DNA of 64,000 nucleotides from Candidatus Microbacterium phytovorans (GCA_029202445.1 CP119321.1:1488001-1552000), one strand, 5' to 3'; counted from the stretch's first letter, positions 1-9,947 are shown. Made by a program: numbers and translations. The notes: generated by a model from the sequence alone, not told the origin.

Positions 1-427
1 CGGCCGAGGAGATGAACCCGAGCTTGCCGCCCTGCACGATGAGGGAGGCGAAGACGTACGACGGGAGCATGATGACGATGCTCAGCAGGAGGAGCGCCAC
101 GAGCAGCGGCTCGGTGAGGTCGAAGGAGACCTCGGTCGTGAGCGTCAGCATCCGATCGGCGAAGCCGGGGTCGGTGAGGGCGGCGACGACCATGAAGACG
201 CCCAGCACCACCGTGAGCACGGCGTAGAACGCGATGGCCAGGAGGCCGGTCACGAGCGGCGTCCACCACGCGCGACGGCGACGCGCGAAACCGAGCCGGT
301 GGAACGCGAGTCCGCCGACGATGGCGTCGACGGGGAGCGGCTTGGGCACCGCGGGCGCGGCGACCGCGGGCGCGGGGACGAGGGCGGGTGCGGCGGGGAC
401 CGTGGTCGGTTCGGGCGGCAGCGTCAT
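1..427 (-). CDS. Probable CPBP-family intramembrane protease, C-terminus cut by window edge
   Basis: Only the N-terminal 142 codons are inside the window, reading leftwards from an ATG at 427. The visible protein has a Pro/Ala-rich cytoplasmic start, then an RRRRAWW stretch, a hydrophobic helix (AIAFYAVLTVVLGVFMVVAA), a charged linker and a second hydrophobic segment (LLVALLLLSIVIMLPSYVFA) followed by IVQGGKLGFISSA. That order resembles actinobacterial CPBP (Abi/CAAX-protease-like) membrane proteins, whose catalytic Glu and His motifs would lie beyond the window. The call therefore rests on the N-terminal look alone; another multi-pass membrane protein is possible. It is divergent from the response regulator starting at 495, with a 67-base gap that must hold both promoters. 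Confidence 0.5.
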   Translation of the reverse strand, partial: MTLPPEPTTVPAAPALVPAPAVAAPAVPKPLPVDAIVGGLAFHRLGFARRRRAWWTPLVTGLLAIAFYAVLTVVLGVFMVVAALTDPGFADRMLTLTTEVSFDLTEPLLVALLLLSIVIMLPSYVFASLIVQGGKLGFISSA

Positions 428-494
428 GCTTCCATCATGCCCGGCGTCGCGGCGCTTCCAGCATCCGCAGGGAATCCGATGCCAAGATGGGCCT

Positions 495-1187
495 ATGAAC
501 GCTGCGCGCATTCTCGTCGTCGACGACGAACCGAACATCCGGGACCTGCTCGTCACGAGCCTGAGGTTCGCCGGCTTCCAGGTCCGAGCCGTCGCCAACG
601 GCGCCCAGACCATCTCGGCCGTGCTCGAGGAGGAACCCGACCTCATCATCCTCGACGTCATGCTCCCCGACATGAACGGCTTCAGCGTGACCAAGCGCCT
701 CCGCGGCGCCGGGTACACGGCACCGATCCTGTTCCTCACGGCGAAGGACGAGACCGAGGACAAGATCGAGGGCCTCAACGCGGGGGGCGACGACTACGTC
801 ACCAAACCGTTCAGCCTCGACGAGATCGTCGCTCGCATCCAGGCGATCCTGCGTCGCACGATGCAGGCCGACGAGGAGTCGACCATCAAGGCCGGCGAGC
901 TCACGATGGACCAGGACACGCACGACGTGCTCGTGGGCGACATCTCCATCGACCTGTCCCCCACCGAGTTCAAGCTCCTGCGCTACCTCATGCTCAACCC
1001 CAACCGCGTGCTCAGCAAGGCGCAGATCCTCGATCACGTGTGGGAGTACGACTTCAACGGCGATGCCGGCATCGTCGAGAGCTACATCTCCTACCTGCGG
1101 CGCAAGATCGATCCGCACTCCTCCGAGCCGCTGATCCAGACCAAGCGCGGCTTCGGGTACATGCTCAAGACCGGGAAGACCGTCTGA
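495..1187 (+). CDS. OmpR/PhoB-type response regulator
   Basis: 230-residue two-component response regulator. It starts at ATG 495 (MNAARILVVDDEP), although the same frame is open further upstream, because the receiver domain begins exactly there. The receiver domain (about 1-120) has the acidic pair DDE, the phospho-acceptor Asp in LIILDVMLPD, the Thr in LTAKDE and the Lys in VTKPFS. The C-terminal winged helix (about 135-228) has LSPTEFKLLRYL and the typical RRKID...TKRGFGYML end. It should bind DNA as a dimer after phosphorylation by the kinase encoded immediately downstream, 25 bases away. The regulon cannot be read from the sequence. Confidence 0.93.
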   Translation: MNAARILVVDDEPNIRDLLVTSLRFAGFQVRAVANGAQTISAVLEEEPDLIILDVMLPDMNGFSVTKRLRGAGYTAPILFLTAKDETEDKIEGLNAGGDDYVTKPFSLDEIVARIQAILRRTMQADEESTIKAGELTMDQDTHDVLVGDISIDLSPTEFKLLRYLMLNPNRVLSKAQILDHVWEYDFNGDAGIVESYISYLRRKIDPHSSEPLIQTKRGFGYMLKTGKTV

Positions 1188-1212
1188 CCCGCGCGTCCGA
1201 GGGGACTTCGAC

Positions 1213-2955
1213 CTGAGCGGCACCAGCAGCACGACCGACCGCCTCACCTCATGGTGGCGCGGCACGAGCCTGCGCGCGAAGGTCACCGGCGTCACCGTCG
1301 CCGTGCTGGCGATCGGTCTGATCTCCGCGGGCGTCGGCACGATGGTGTTCCTGCGCAACTCCCAGCTCTCCTCCCTCGACGCCTACTTGAAGCAGTTGGC
1401 GCCGACGAACGTCGCGAGCACGGTGTTCGACATCGAGATCTACGACGGCGTCCCGATGTTCATCGAGAAGGATGCCGCGGGCACGCAGTACTTCGTCGCC
1501 GTCTACGGCCCCGACGGCGCGCTGAAGGCGACGGCGGGCGACAACGGTCCCGCGCCCGCCTTCCCGGAGGTGTTCACGCTGCAGGAGACCCTCACGACGG
1601 GCACCGAGCCGTTCGACCTGCAGTCGACCGACGGCGCGGCGAAGTTCCGCGCCAGCGTCGACTTCCTTCCGCCGCTGGAGGGCGTGCGCGACAACTACTC
1701 GCAGATGGTGGCGATCCCCCTGACGAGCGTCAACCAGACGGTCGCCAACTACATCGGCATCTACACGATCCTCGCGGTCCTCACGATTCTGGCGGGGGCG
1801 TTCGCCACCCGCAGCGCCGTCACCCTCGCCTTCCGAGGGCTCGGTCAGGTCGAGGAGACCGCCATGTCGATCGCGGCGGGCGACTTCCGGCAGCGCATGA
1901 CCGACATCGCCCCCGGCACCGAAGTGGGGCGCCTGAAGACCGCGATCAACGCCATGCTCGATCGCATCGACCATGCGCTCGGGCAGCGCGACGCGTCGGT
2001 GCGCCAGATGCGACGATTCATCGGCGACGCGAGCCATGAGCTCCGCACGCCGCTCGTGACCGTGCGCGGGTACGCGGAGCTGTACCGGATGGGCGCCATC
2101 TCGGGCGACGAGCAGACGGCCCAGTCGATGGAGCGCATCGAGAAGGAAGCCGTGCGCATGGGGGCGCTCGTCGAAGACCTGCTGGCCTTGGCTCGCCTCG
2201 ACGAGCGGCGTGACATCGTCATCCTCGACGTCGACCTCCGGCCGATCGCGCGGGACGCCGTGCTCGACGCGCGCGTCACCTCTCCCGACCGCACGGTCAC
2301 AATGATCGACGAGACCGTCGTGGTGGCCACCGTGACGGGAGCGCCCTCGGCGGAGACGGCTCCGCACGGCAAGGACACGGCACTTCGCGGGCGCCGCTCC
2401 GGGGCGAGCCTCGCCGATGCGACGCGGTCGATCCTGCGTCGCCGCTCGCGCTCGGCGACGCCGTCCGAGGCCGACGAGGATGCCGTGGTCCCGCCCGCGG
2501 CTCCGGCACCTGCGTCGCGGCGCGTCGTCGACCCGATCGTGCTCGGCGACGAGAACCGCATCCGCCAGGTGGTGGCGAACCTGCTCGCCAACGCCCGTCG
2601 CTACACTCCCGATGGAAGTCCGATCGACGTGGGCGTCGGCGTCGACGAACGCGCCGGCATGGGGTGGATCGCGGTGATCGACCACGGCGACGGCATCCCC
2701 GAGCAGATCCGCGACAAGATCTTCCAGCGCTTCTGGCGTGCCGACACCTCGCGCACCCGGGAGACGGGCGGCTCCGGCCTGGGACTGTCGATCGTGGCGT
2801 CGATCGTCGAAGCCCTCCACGGCTCGATCGAGGTCACCGAGACCGCGGGCGGTGGCGCCACCTTCCGGGTCTCGTTCCCGCTGGCGACCCCGCGACCGGT
2901 CGAAGAGCACCTCCTCATCGAGACGCAGCCACTCCCGCGCCTGCGCGAGAACTGA
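1213..2955 (+). CDS. HAMP-domain sensor histidine kinase, partner of the preceding regulator
   Basis: Membrane sensor kinase. It has one N-terminal transmembrane helix (around VTVAVLAIGLISAG), an extracellular sensor region of about 120 residues, a second helix (IYTILAVLTILAGAFA), a HAMP linker, HisKA with SHELRTPL (His near residue 275), the N box NLLANARRYTP and the G box GGSGLGLSIV. The first GTG in frame (1303) would fall inside transmembrane helix 1. The preceding reading (SGTSSTTDRLTSWWRGTSLRAK) looks genuine, and a purine-rich AGGGGA lies just before CTG 1213, so I place the start at this rare CTG (580 residues). A roughly 70-residue low-complexity insert (about 2311-2520) separates HisKA from the ATPase core. 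Confidence is high for function and moderate for the start. Confidence 0.88.
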   Translation: MSGTSSTTDRLTSWWRGTSLRAKVTGVTVAVLAIGLISAGVGTMVFLRNSQLSSLDAYLKQLAPTNVASTVFDIEIYDGVPMFIEKDAAGTQYFVAVYGPDGALKATAGDNGPAPAFPEVFTLQETLTTGTEPFDLQSTDGAAKFRASVDFLPPLEGVRDNYSQMVAIPLTSVNQTVANYIGIYTILAVLTILAGAFATRSAVTLAFRGLGQVEETAMSIAAGDFRQRMTDIAPGTEVGRLKTAINAMLDRIDHALGQRDASVRQMRRFIGDASHELRTPLVTVRGYAELYRMGAISGDEQTAQSMERIEKEAVRMGALVEDLLALARLDERRDIVILDVDLRPIARDAVLDARVTSPDRTVTMIDETVVVATVTGAPSAETAPHGKDTALRGRRSGASLADATRSILRRRSRSATPSEADEDAVVPPAAPAPASRRVVDPIVLGDENRIRQVVANLLANARRYTPDGSPIDVGVGVDERAGMGWIAVIDHGDGIPEQIRDKIFQRFWRADTSRTRETGGSGLGLSIVASIVEALHGSIEVTETAGGGATFRVSFPLATPRPVEEHLLIETQPLPRLREN

Positions 2956-3037
2956 CGCCGTCCCGCGCCCGCGCCCCCTCCCCGGACACCGACGCCTCCT
3001 CCCCAGGGACCGCGCCGTCGTAGCCCTCCGCAGGACC

Positions 3038-3057
3038 GCGGATGCCGCGGCATCCGC
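3038..3057. repeat. Perfect 20-bp palindrome before the WXG100 gene
   Basis: The 20 bases read identically on both strands and contain GGATGCC followed by GGCATCC, the heptamer that is enriched across the window. The palindrome lies 51 bases upstream of the WXG100 start and about 80 bases after the kinase stop. It could be a weak terminator hairpin for the kinase gene or an operator; no T-tract follows. Confidence 0.5.
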
Positions 3058-3108
3058 TCGCCCGATGCGGCTTAGCCTCGGGGCATCCCACAGGAGAGGA
3101 GCCAGAAC

Positions 3109-3396
3109 ATGGCCGTATTCAGCGTCGACTCCGACGCGGTGATGTCCGCCACATCGGCCGTACGGGCGACAGGCGATCGACTGCAGTCCGACACGGCGGC
3201 GATGATGTCGCAGCTGACCCAGTTGCAGGGATCGTGGACCGGGTCGGCCGCCGTGGCCTTCCAGTCCGTCATCGAGCGGTGGAGGGCCGCACAGCGCGAA
3301 GTGGAGACGGCGCTGGCCGACATCAGCGGCGCCCTCGGGCACGTCGCGCGGCAGTACGCCGACACGGAGTCTGCGGCCACCGGCATCTTCCGGTGA
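3109..3396 (+). CDS. WXG100 family (ESAT-6-like) protein
   Basis: 95-residue helical protein with the central W-x-G motif (GSWTGSA, about residues 43-49) in the loop between two amphipathic helices, and the family's usual length of about 100 residues. WXG100 proteins are small secreted substrates of type VII secretion systems and form helical-hairpin dimers. An AGGAG ribosome-binding site sits just ahead of ATG 3109. No EccC ATPase, EccD or second WXG100 gene is nearby, so this is an orphan copy whose exporter, if any, is elsewhere. A strong hairpin follows the stop directly. Confidence 0.9.
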   Translation: MAVFSVDSDAVMSATSAVRATGDRLQSDTAAMMSQLTQLQGSWTGSAAVAFQSVIERWRAAQREVETALADISGALGHVARQYADTESAATGIFR

Positions 3397-3400
3397 CGCA

Positions 3401-3430
3401 AGAAGGGCCCCTCCGTGGAGGGGCCCTTCT
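3401..3430. terminator. Bidirectional hairpin terminator
   Basis: A perfect inverted repeat (AGAAGGGCCCCTCC / GGAGGGGCCCTTCT, 14-bp arms) lies between the stop of the WXG100 gene and the convergent stop of groEL. The T-rich edge of one arm and the A-rich edge of the other fit an intrinsic terminator working in both directions. Confidence 0.85.
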
Positions 3431-3433
3431 CGT

Positions 3434-3460
3434 CAGTGCTTCTCGATCAGTGCTTCTCGA

Positions 3461-3461
<1 letters not shown>
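3434..3461. repeat. 14-bp tandem direct repeat at the groEL stop
   Basis: CAGTGCTTCTCGAT occurs twice in tandem, and the second copy runs into the first base of the groEL stop codon. It looks like a local slippage duplication in the 3' untranslated region; no function is suggested by it. Confidence 0.6.
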
Positions 3462-5141
<1,680 letters not shown>

Positions 5142-5206
5142 ATCATTCTGGCACTCGACCATGGGGAGTGCAAGCCGCGGGCTCCCGGCCCGACACACGG
5201 CGACCG

Positions 5207-6253
5207 CTAGCGGACGATATCGACCGATCCGCGTTCGGGAACCAGCTCGACCCACGTGTTGCCGGGGGCGAGCGTGACCTCGGCGCCGTCGGAGTCCCGG
5301 AGGCGGATGGGCGCATCGCGGTTCTTCTTCGACCACGACACGCGGATCGTCCGCCCGTCGGTCGACACGGTCCCCTTGCCCTTCCCGACCAGGCGTGTCC
5401 GCGGGACCGTGCCGTACTCCACCTCGACCGTCAGCGTGACCACGTTGGTCGCGCGCAGCTGCGTGCCACCGGCATCCCGGTCCTTGTTCCCGTCCTGCCA
5501 GCGCAGGTACTTCCCGGCATCCGCATTCCACCGCCAGGCACGGTGAGACTGATACGAGAACTCGATGTCGAGCCCCTTCGTCTTGCTGCCGTCGGTGCCC
5601 GCCGAGGATGACGCGGCATCCTCGGAATAGGCGAACTGCTGCTTCGGCGGGTCGATCTTCTTGTACTCGGCGCGCAGCTCACGGGCACGCACGACGACGT
5701 TGTGCGGCGCTCGCTTGGCCGTCGACCGGTACATGAACCGGTCGTCCGCGCCGCCGTGGATCGACGTGTGCAGATCGGTGTCCCGGATCATCTGCACGAA
5801 CCGGGCCTTGCCGCCGGAGAAGGCGATGATGCCGCCCAGCGGTCCGACGATCTCGGGGTCCATGGGCCGGATGCTGCGGATCGGGCCGATCTCCTTCGGC
5901 ACGTCGGAGAACCACACCGCCACGTAGCGCGTGATGCCGCCCTCGACGAGCTCCTCGTAGACGATGTCGGTGCGCTCGAGCCCCCACTGCGGCCGTGCGT
6001 CCCAGTGGTTGTCGATCTTGGCGGCGAGCGCGGGTCCCGTGATGTCGGCCAGCGGCACCTCCGTCCCCCGCAGCGGCGACGCGCCCGTGGTGGGCGTCGG
6101 CGTCGGGGTCGGCGTGGGAGTCGGGGTCGGCGTCGGGGTGGCGGTCACCGTCGGAGACGGAGCGGCCTCCGTCTCGGGCGAACAACCGATGAGGGTCATC
6201 GCCGCGACGGACAGCGCCGCGAGGGCGGCGACGGAGCGCAGGGGGAGGGTCAC
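5207..6253 (-). CDS. DUF3048 (YerB-like) lipoprotein
   Basis: 348-residue secreted lipoprotein. It has a signal peptide with hydrophobic core (SVAALAALSVAAMTLIGC) and a lipobox Cys at residue 24, then a Thr-Pro repeat linker (about 38-57) encoded by a GGC/GTC-rich microsatellite near 6086-6150. The DUF3048 body follows, with KIDNHWDARPQWGLERTDIV, VYEELVEGGITRY and GPIRSIRP. DUF3048 proteins (Bacillus YerB) have no firmly assigned biochemical role. The gene is monocistronic and shares a leftward orientation with cspA-like upstream at 6282. Confidence 0.88.
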   Translation of the reverse strand: MTLPLRSVAALAALSVAAMTLIGCSPETEAAPSPTVTATPTPTPTPTPTPTPTPTTGASPLRGTEVPLADITGPALAAKIDNHWDARPQWGLERTDIVYEELVEGGITRYVAVWFSDVPKEIGPIRSIRPMDPEIVGPLGGIIAFSGGKARFVQMIRDTDLHTSIHGGADDRFMYRSTAKRAPHNVVVRARELRAEYKKIDPPKQQFAYSEDAASSSAGTDGSKTKGLDIEFSYQSHRAWRWNADAGKYLRWQDGNKDRDAGGTQLRATNVVTLTVEVEYGTVPRTRLVGKGKGTVSTDGRTIRVSWSKKNRDAPIRLRDSDGAEVTLAPGNTWVELVPERGSVDIVR

Positions 6254-6281
6254 CCGGGCAGGATAGCCGAGCGCGGTGACG

Positions 6282-6488
6282 TCAGGCGGTCACGACGCGG
6301 ACGGACTCGGCCTGCGGGCCCTTCTGCCCGGTGCCCACGGTGAACTCGACCGTCTGCCCCTCCTCGAGCACGCGGAATCCCGACATGTCGATGTTGGAGT
6401 AGTGGACGAAGACGTCCTGGCCGTCGACGACCGTGATGAAGCCGAATCCTTTCTCGGCGTTGAACCATTTGACGGTGCCCTGCGTCAT
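6282..6488 (-). CDS. Cold-shock domain protein (CspA family)
   Basis: 68-residue single cold-shock domain with both nucleic-acid-binding motifs, RNP1-like GFGFI (KGFGFITV) and RNP2-like VFVHY. Such proteins bind single-stranded RNA or DNA and melt RNA structure. The start ATG 6488 opens [16 protein letters not shown], the canonical family N-terminus. About 170 bases upstream (to 6660) carry no gene, which leaves room for the long 5' leader typical of csp transcripts. Confidence 0.95.
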   Translation of the reverse strand: MTQGTVKWFNAEKGFGFITVVDGQDVFVHYSNIDMSGFRVLEEGQTVEFTVGTGQKGPQAESVRVVTA

Positions 6489-6660
6489 CTTTTCTATCCC
6501 GTCATGCGAATCTCAGTGGTGCCATAAAGCGGTGGAACGTCGCAATGCTAACGACGCCCCGACACGCGCAGCCGCCGTTCCGACAACTGTTGACACGCCT
6601 GCACCGAAGTCTTCACACGCAGGAAACACGGCGGGATGCGCGGGGTGTGCGAGGGCGACC

Positions 6661-7221
6661 TCAGTCGGTGCTCTCGACGCGATCCATGCCGATGACGATG
6701 ACCAGCTGCTTCAGCTCGTCGCCGTCCTGATAGGCCTCGCTGAACTCGACCTCCGCGCCCCCGATCGACTGAGCGAGGCCGCGCGCGGCGCCCTCGTCGT
6801 CTTCGGCGGCATAGAACACCGTCGTGGTCGGGAAGTCGTGGGAACCGGCATCCCCGGCGGTCACGTCGTCGGCCGACCACCCTGCGGCGACGACGTCGGC
6901 ACTGACGCTGGCACCGAGGGTGTCGTCGGTGGAGGCGTTGAGGACGAGCACGGTGTACGACGGGTCGACCACCGGCGTGGCCGTCGGGCCCTGCGTCGGC
7001 ATGATCGCCGCCGGCGGTGCGGCGGCGAAGCGTCCCGTGACCCACAACGTGCCCAGGATGCCGAGGGCCACCAGGACGACAGTCGCCACGAGCGCCCACA
7101 GGAAGATGCGGCCGCGGCGCATCCGCGGCTGCTCGGCACGGTGCGCTCCGACGCGACGCGCACCGCTCTCGGCGGGATCGGGCAGCGTGTCGAAGCGGTC
7201 GCTCGGGTGCTCGTTCGGCAT
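6661..7221 (-). CDS. LytR C-terminal domain membrane protein
   Basis: 186 residues: a polar N-terminus, one transmembrane helix (about 39-60, IFLWALVATVVLVALGILG), a Pro/Thr linker and an extracellular LytR_C domain (YTVLVLNAST...GWSADDV...TTVFYAAEDDEGAARGLA). LytR_C domains accompany wall-polymer transferases of the LCP family, but here the domain stands alone, so the role at the cell wall is unknown. The DUF3263 gene starts at 7494 on the same strand and ends 9 bases upstream, so the two are probably co-transcribed. Confidence 0.85.
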   Translation of the reverse strand: MPNEHPSDRFDTLPDPAESGARRVGAHRAEQPRMRRGRIFLWALVATVVLVALGILGTLWVTGRFAAAPPAAIMPTQGPTATPVVDPSYTVLVLNASTDDTLGASVSADVVAAGWSADDVTAGDAGSHDFPTTTVFYAAEDDEGAARGLAQSIGGAEVEFSEAYQDGDELKQLVIVIGMDRVESTD

Positions 7222-7230
7222 CCCGCGATT

Positions 7231-7494
7231 CTATCGGGCCGCGCGATGCACGCCCGGGCCGGGGGCCGTGACAGCGACCGTCTGCTGCGCCTCGCGCATG
7301 CGGCGCAGCCGGTGCACGAGCATGGGCGCGTACGCGAGCGCATCCGCGTCGTCGACGAGACGACCGAGCAGCTGGTAGTAGCGAGCGGGCGTGAGCGCGA
7401 GTTCCTCGCGCACGGCCTCCTCCTTCGCGGCGCCGTGGCGGCCCCAGCGCGCCTCGAAGTCCAAGAGGACGCGGTCGCGGTCGGAGAGGGGCAC
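7231..7494 (-). CDS. DUF3263 family small protein
   Basis: 87 residues with the pattern of actinobacterial DUF3263: LSDRDRVLLDFEARWGRHG followed by KEEAVREELALTPARYYQLL. The second half has the look of a helix-turn-helix. DUF3263 proteins are thought to be DNA-binding but are not characterised. The gene lies directly upstream of the LytR_C gene in the same orientation, a pairing I recall as common in Microbacteriaceae. Confidence 0.85.
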   Translation of the reverse strand: MPLSDRDRVLLDFEARWGRHGAAKEEAVREELALTPARYYQLLGRLVDDADALAYAPMLVHRLRRMREAQQTVAVTAPGPGVHRAAR

Positions 7495-7606
7495 GTCTCC
7501 AGGCTAGACACCCCGCGGCGCGGACGCGGGAGCGCCACTCGATGCACGCCGGAAGGAACAGGAAGGGGCACTGTCGGGTTGAATGGAGTGGACCTAAGGA
7601 GCTGCC

Positions 7607-8008
7607 ATGACGTACAGCGTGAACAAGACCGACGAGCAGTGGCGCGAGGAGCTGACCCCCGAGCAGTACGCGGTGCTGCGACAGGCGGGCACGGAGCGCG
7701 CCTGGACCGGCGAGCTGCTCGACGAGAGCCGCGCCGGACTTTACACGTGTGCCGCGTGTGGAGCGGAGCTCTTCCAGAGCGGCACCAAGTTCGACTCCCA
7801 CTGCGGATGGCCGAGCTTCTACGAGTCGGTGCGCCCGGAGGCGGTCGAACTCATCGAGGACCGCAGCCACGGAATGGTGCGCACGGAGGTGCGGTGCGCG
7901 ACGTGCGGCTCGCACCTCGGGCACGTGTTCCCCGACGGCTTCGGCACGCCCACGGGTGACCGCTACTGCATGAACTCGCTGTCGCTGTCGTTCGCACCCG
8001 AGAAGTGA
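7607..8008 (+). CDS. msrB: Peptide-methionine (R)-S-oxide reductase
   Basis: 133-residue MsrB, which reduces the R-epimer of methionine sulfoxide in oxidised proteins. It carries two zinc-binding CxxC pairs (CAAC and CATC), the substrate-site stretch CGWPSFYESV, GSHLGHVFPDG, and the catalytic Cys in RYCMNSLSL. An AAGGAG ribosome-binding site precedes ATG 7607. The nitroreductase-like gene follows after 10 bases, and the two probably form one transcript. The 12-base stretch over the msrB stop (CCCGAGAAGTGA) is repeated directly after it and supplies the GTG start of the next gene. Confidence 0.96.
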   Translation: MTYSVNKTDEQWREELTPEQYAVLRQAGTERAWTGELLDESRAGLYTCAACGAELFQSGTKFDSHCGWPSFYESVRPEAVELIEDRSHGMVRTEVRCATCGSHLGHVFPDGFGTPTGDRYCMNSLSLSFAPEK

Positions 8009-8018
8009 CGCCCGAGAA

Positions 8019-8801
8019 GTGAACGGAGCCCTGCAGGCCGTTCGCGCGCGGCGGTCGTGGTCGAAGGTGACCGATGTCGCTCCCACCCGTGCGGAGCTGC
8101 TCACGCTCGTGTCGGCCGCCGGGCGCGTCGCCGACCATTCGTCGCTTCGCCCGTGGCGTCTGATCGAGCTCCGCGGCGACGACCGCCAGCGACTCGGTGA
8201 AGCGCTCGCGCTCGCCCAGGGCGACGACCGGCCGTCGCCGAAACCGCTGCGCGCTCCCCTGCTGATCGCGGTGGTCGCGAGCTTCCGGCCGAGCACGAAG
8301 GTGCCCCGCTGGGAGCAGGAGGCCGTGGCATCCGGGGTCGCCCACATGCTCAGCCTCCTCCTCGACGAAGCCGGGTGGGGCGTCATCTGGCGTACCGGGC
8401 GCGAGACGCGCTCGACTCCCGTCGCGCGCGCTCACGGTCTCGGCGACGACGAGGAGCTGCTGGGCTGGCTGTACGTCGGCGGGAAGCCCGCCCACAGTCG
8501 TCCCGGCCGTCGCGCGGCACTGGATGCCGCACCGCTCCTCACACGGATGCCGTCGTCGACGACGCTCGAAGGGGCGGCGGACGGCGAGGAGCCGCCCACC
8601 ACGGTCGCGACAACCGGCGAGCCGCTGACCTCGCGCCCCGGGAAAAAGGCGAAGCGCGCGGCGAAGAAGGCCAAGAAGAAGGCCAAGCGCGCCCGCAAGA
8701 AGGAACGCAAGAAGGAGCGGGAGCGCGCGGCGAAGGCCGACAAGAAAGCGCGGAAGAACGCCGCTCGCGAGCGCACCGCGGGCGCGGGCGATCAGCTCTG
8801 A
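8019..8801 (+). CDS. Nitroreductase-family protein with Lys/Ala-rich tail
   Basis: 260 residues starting at GTG 8019. The first 185 or so resemble a small FMN-dependent nitroreductase: AVRARRSWSKV at the N-terminus, HSSLRPWRLIEL, and DEAGWGVIWRTG near the usual flavin-binding region. From about residue 205 the protein turns into a highly basic, low-complexity tail of KKAKR/KKERK repeats ending in ARERTAGAGDQL, which is not part of the family and may bind nucleic acid or the envelope. The gene is convergent with the DMT transporter and their last 10 bases overlap. Enzymatic activity is inferred only. Confidence 0.78.
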   Translation: MNGALQAVRARRSWSKVTDVAPTRAELLTLVSAAGRVADHSSLRPWRLIELRGDDRQRLGEALALAQGDDRPSPKPLRAPLLIAVVASFRPSTKVPRWEQEAVASGVAHMLSLLLDEAGWGVIWRTGRETRSTPVARAHGLGDDEELLGWLYVGGKPAHSRPGRRAALDAAPLLTRMPSSTTLEGAADGEEPPTTVATTGEPLTSRPGKKAKRAAKKAKKKAKRARKKERKKERERAAKADKKARKNAARERTAGAGDQL

Positions 8802-9757
8802 GGGCGACGGCGTGCGCGCCACGGCGCTGCCGCCACGACGACCGAAACGAGGGCGATCGCGACCATCGTGAGCTCGATCGCCCATCCCGGCCCGGATGCC
8901 GCGGGAAACGCGACATCGATCGCGAAGGCGGTGAGCAGCTGACCGGCCACGGTGCCGAGTCCGAGGAGAAGCACGCCGGTGTGCACCACGAGCGCCGCCG
9001 ACATGAAGATGTAGACGACGCCGATCGCCCCGCCGACGAACAGCCAGGGCTCCCCCGGCACCGTGGCGGGCGGGCCTGAGACGGCGACGCTGATGAGCGC
9101 GGCGAGCACGAGAAGGATCGTGCCGCCGATGAAGTTCACGAGGGTCGCGGTGAGCGGTGTGCCCACGCGCTGGCGGAGACGACCGTTGGTCGCCTGCTGC
9201 CAGGCGATCCCGACGCCCGCCACGAGCGGAAGGATCAGCATCCACAGCGGGATGCGGTCGAGCACGCCGCCCTGCAACGACACGGCGACTGCGGCGAGCG
9301 CGAGCACCCCACCCAGCACCCGGGGGACGGTGACGGCCACGACGCCGGCCGGGCCGTAGCCGACCCGGTCGAGGACGAGTCCGTTCACGGTCTGACCCGC
9401 GACCACCCCCACGGTGAACAGCGAGACGCCGATCACCGCGACGGCGAGGCCCTGGGTCGCCACCGTGAGGGCGCCCGCGGCTCCCCCCGCCAGCATCCAC
9501 CACGGGATCGTGCGCTCCCGCAGCCCCGTCGTGAGCGCACGGAAGCCTCGGCGCCCCGACGGCAGCAGGAGCGAGCACAGGGCGAGGAGCGCGAGGCCGG
9601 AGCCGAACGAGATGGCCGCCGCGACGAGTCCGTCGCCCAGCCGCAGGCCCAGTTCGCCGTTGATCCGCGCCTGTATCGCGGTGAGGATGCCGACGAGCAC
9701 CGCACCCGACAGGGCGATCGCCGCGGGCAGGCGCGCGGGTGAGGGGGCGGATGTCAC
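8792..9757 (-). CDS. DMT-superfamily transporter of the DUF606/YdcZ type
   Basis: 321-residue polytopic membrane protein with about ten hydrophobic segments arranged as two similar halves. The first opens VLVGILTAIQARINGELG and the second opens LPLVAGVGIAWQQATNGRL, the duplicated pattern of DUF606 (YdcZ-like) proteins in the drug/metabolite transporter superfamily. The substrate is unknown. The stop overlaps the convergent nitroreductase-like gene by 10 bases. Confidence 0.85.
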   Translation of the reverse strand: MTSAPSPARLPAAIALSGAVLVGILTAIQARINGELGLRLGDGLVAAAISFGSGLALLALCSLLLPSGRRGFRALTTGLRERTIPWWMLAGGAAGALTVATQGLAVAVIGVSLFTVGVVAGQTVNGLVLDRVGYGPAGVVAVTVPRVLGGVLALAAVAVSLQGGVLDRIPLWMLILPLVAGVGIAWQQATNGRLRQRVGTPLTATLVNFIGGTILLVLAALISVAVSGPPATVPGEPWLFVGGAIGVVYIFMSAALVVHTGVLLLGLGTVAGQLLTAFAIDVAFPAASGPGWAIELTMVAIALVSVVVAAAPWRARRRPQS

Positions 9758-9947
9758 CCGATGAGCCTAGGGGACGGGGCTCCAGACCCTCAGTTGTGGG
9801 GGATTCGGGTGAGGAAACGGGTGGTTTCCGCGACTCCGCCGTCATCGGCTCCGGGCGGGGGCATCTCTTCAGTGCATTCACGCCTCCGGCATCCGCGGCT
9901 CGACCACGGCAACGGCGGCGTCACGGGAGATCGCGGGAGAACCACAC

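Noticed and set aside
1249..3342. Long minus-strand open frame opposite the sensor kinase
   Set aside because: Antisense shadow; the plus strand encodes a complete kinase with all boxes.
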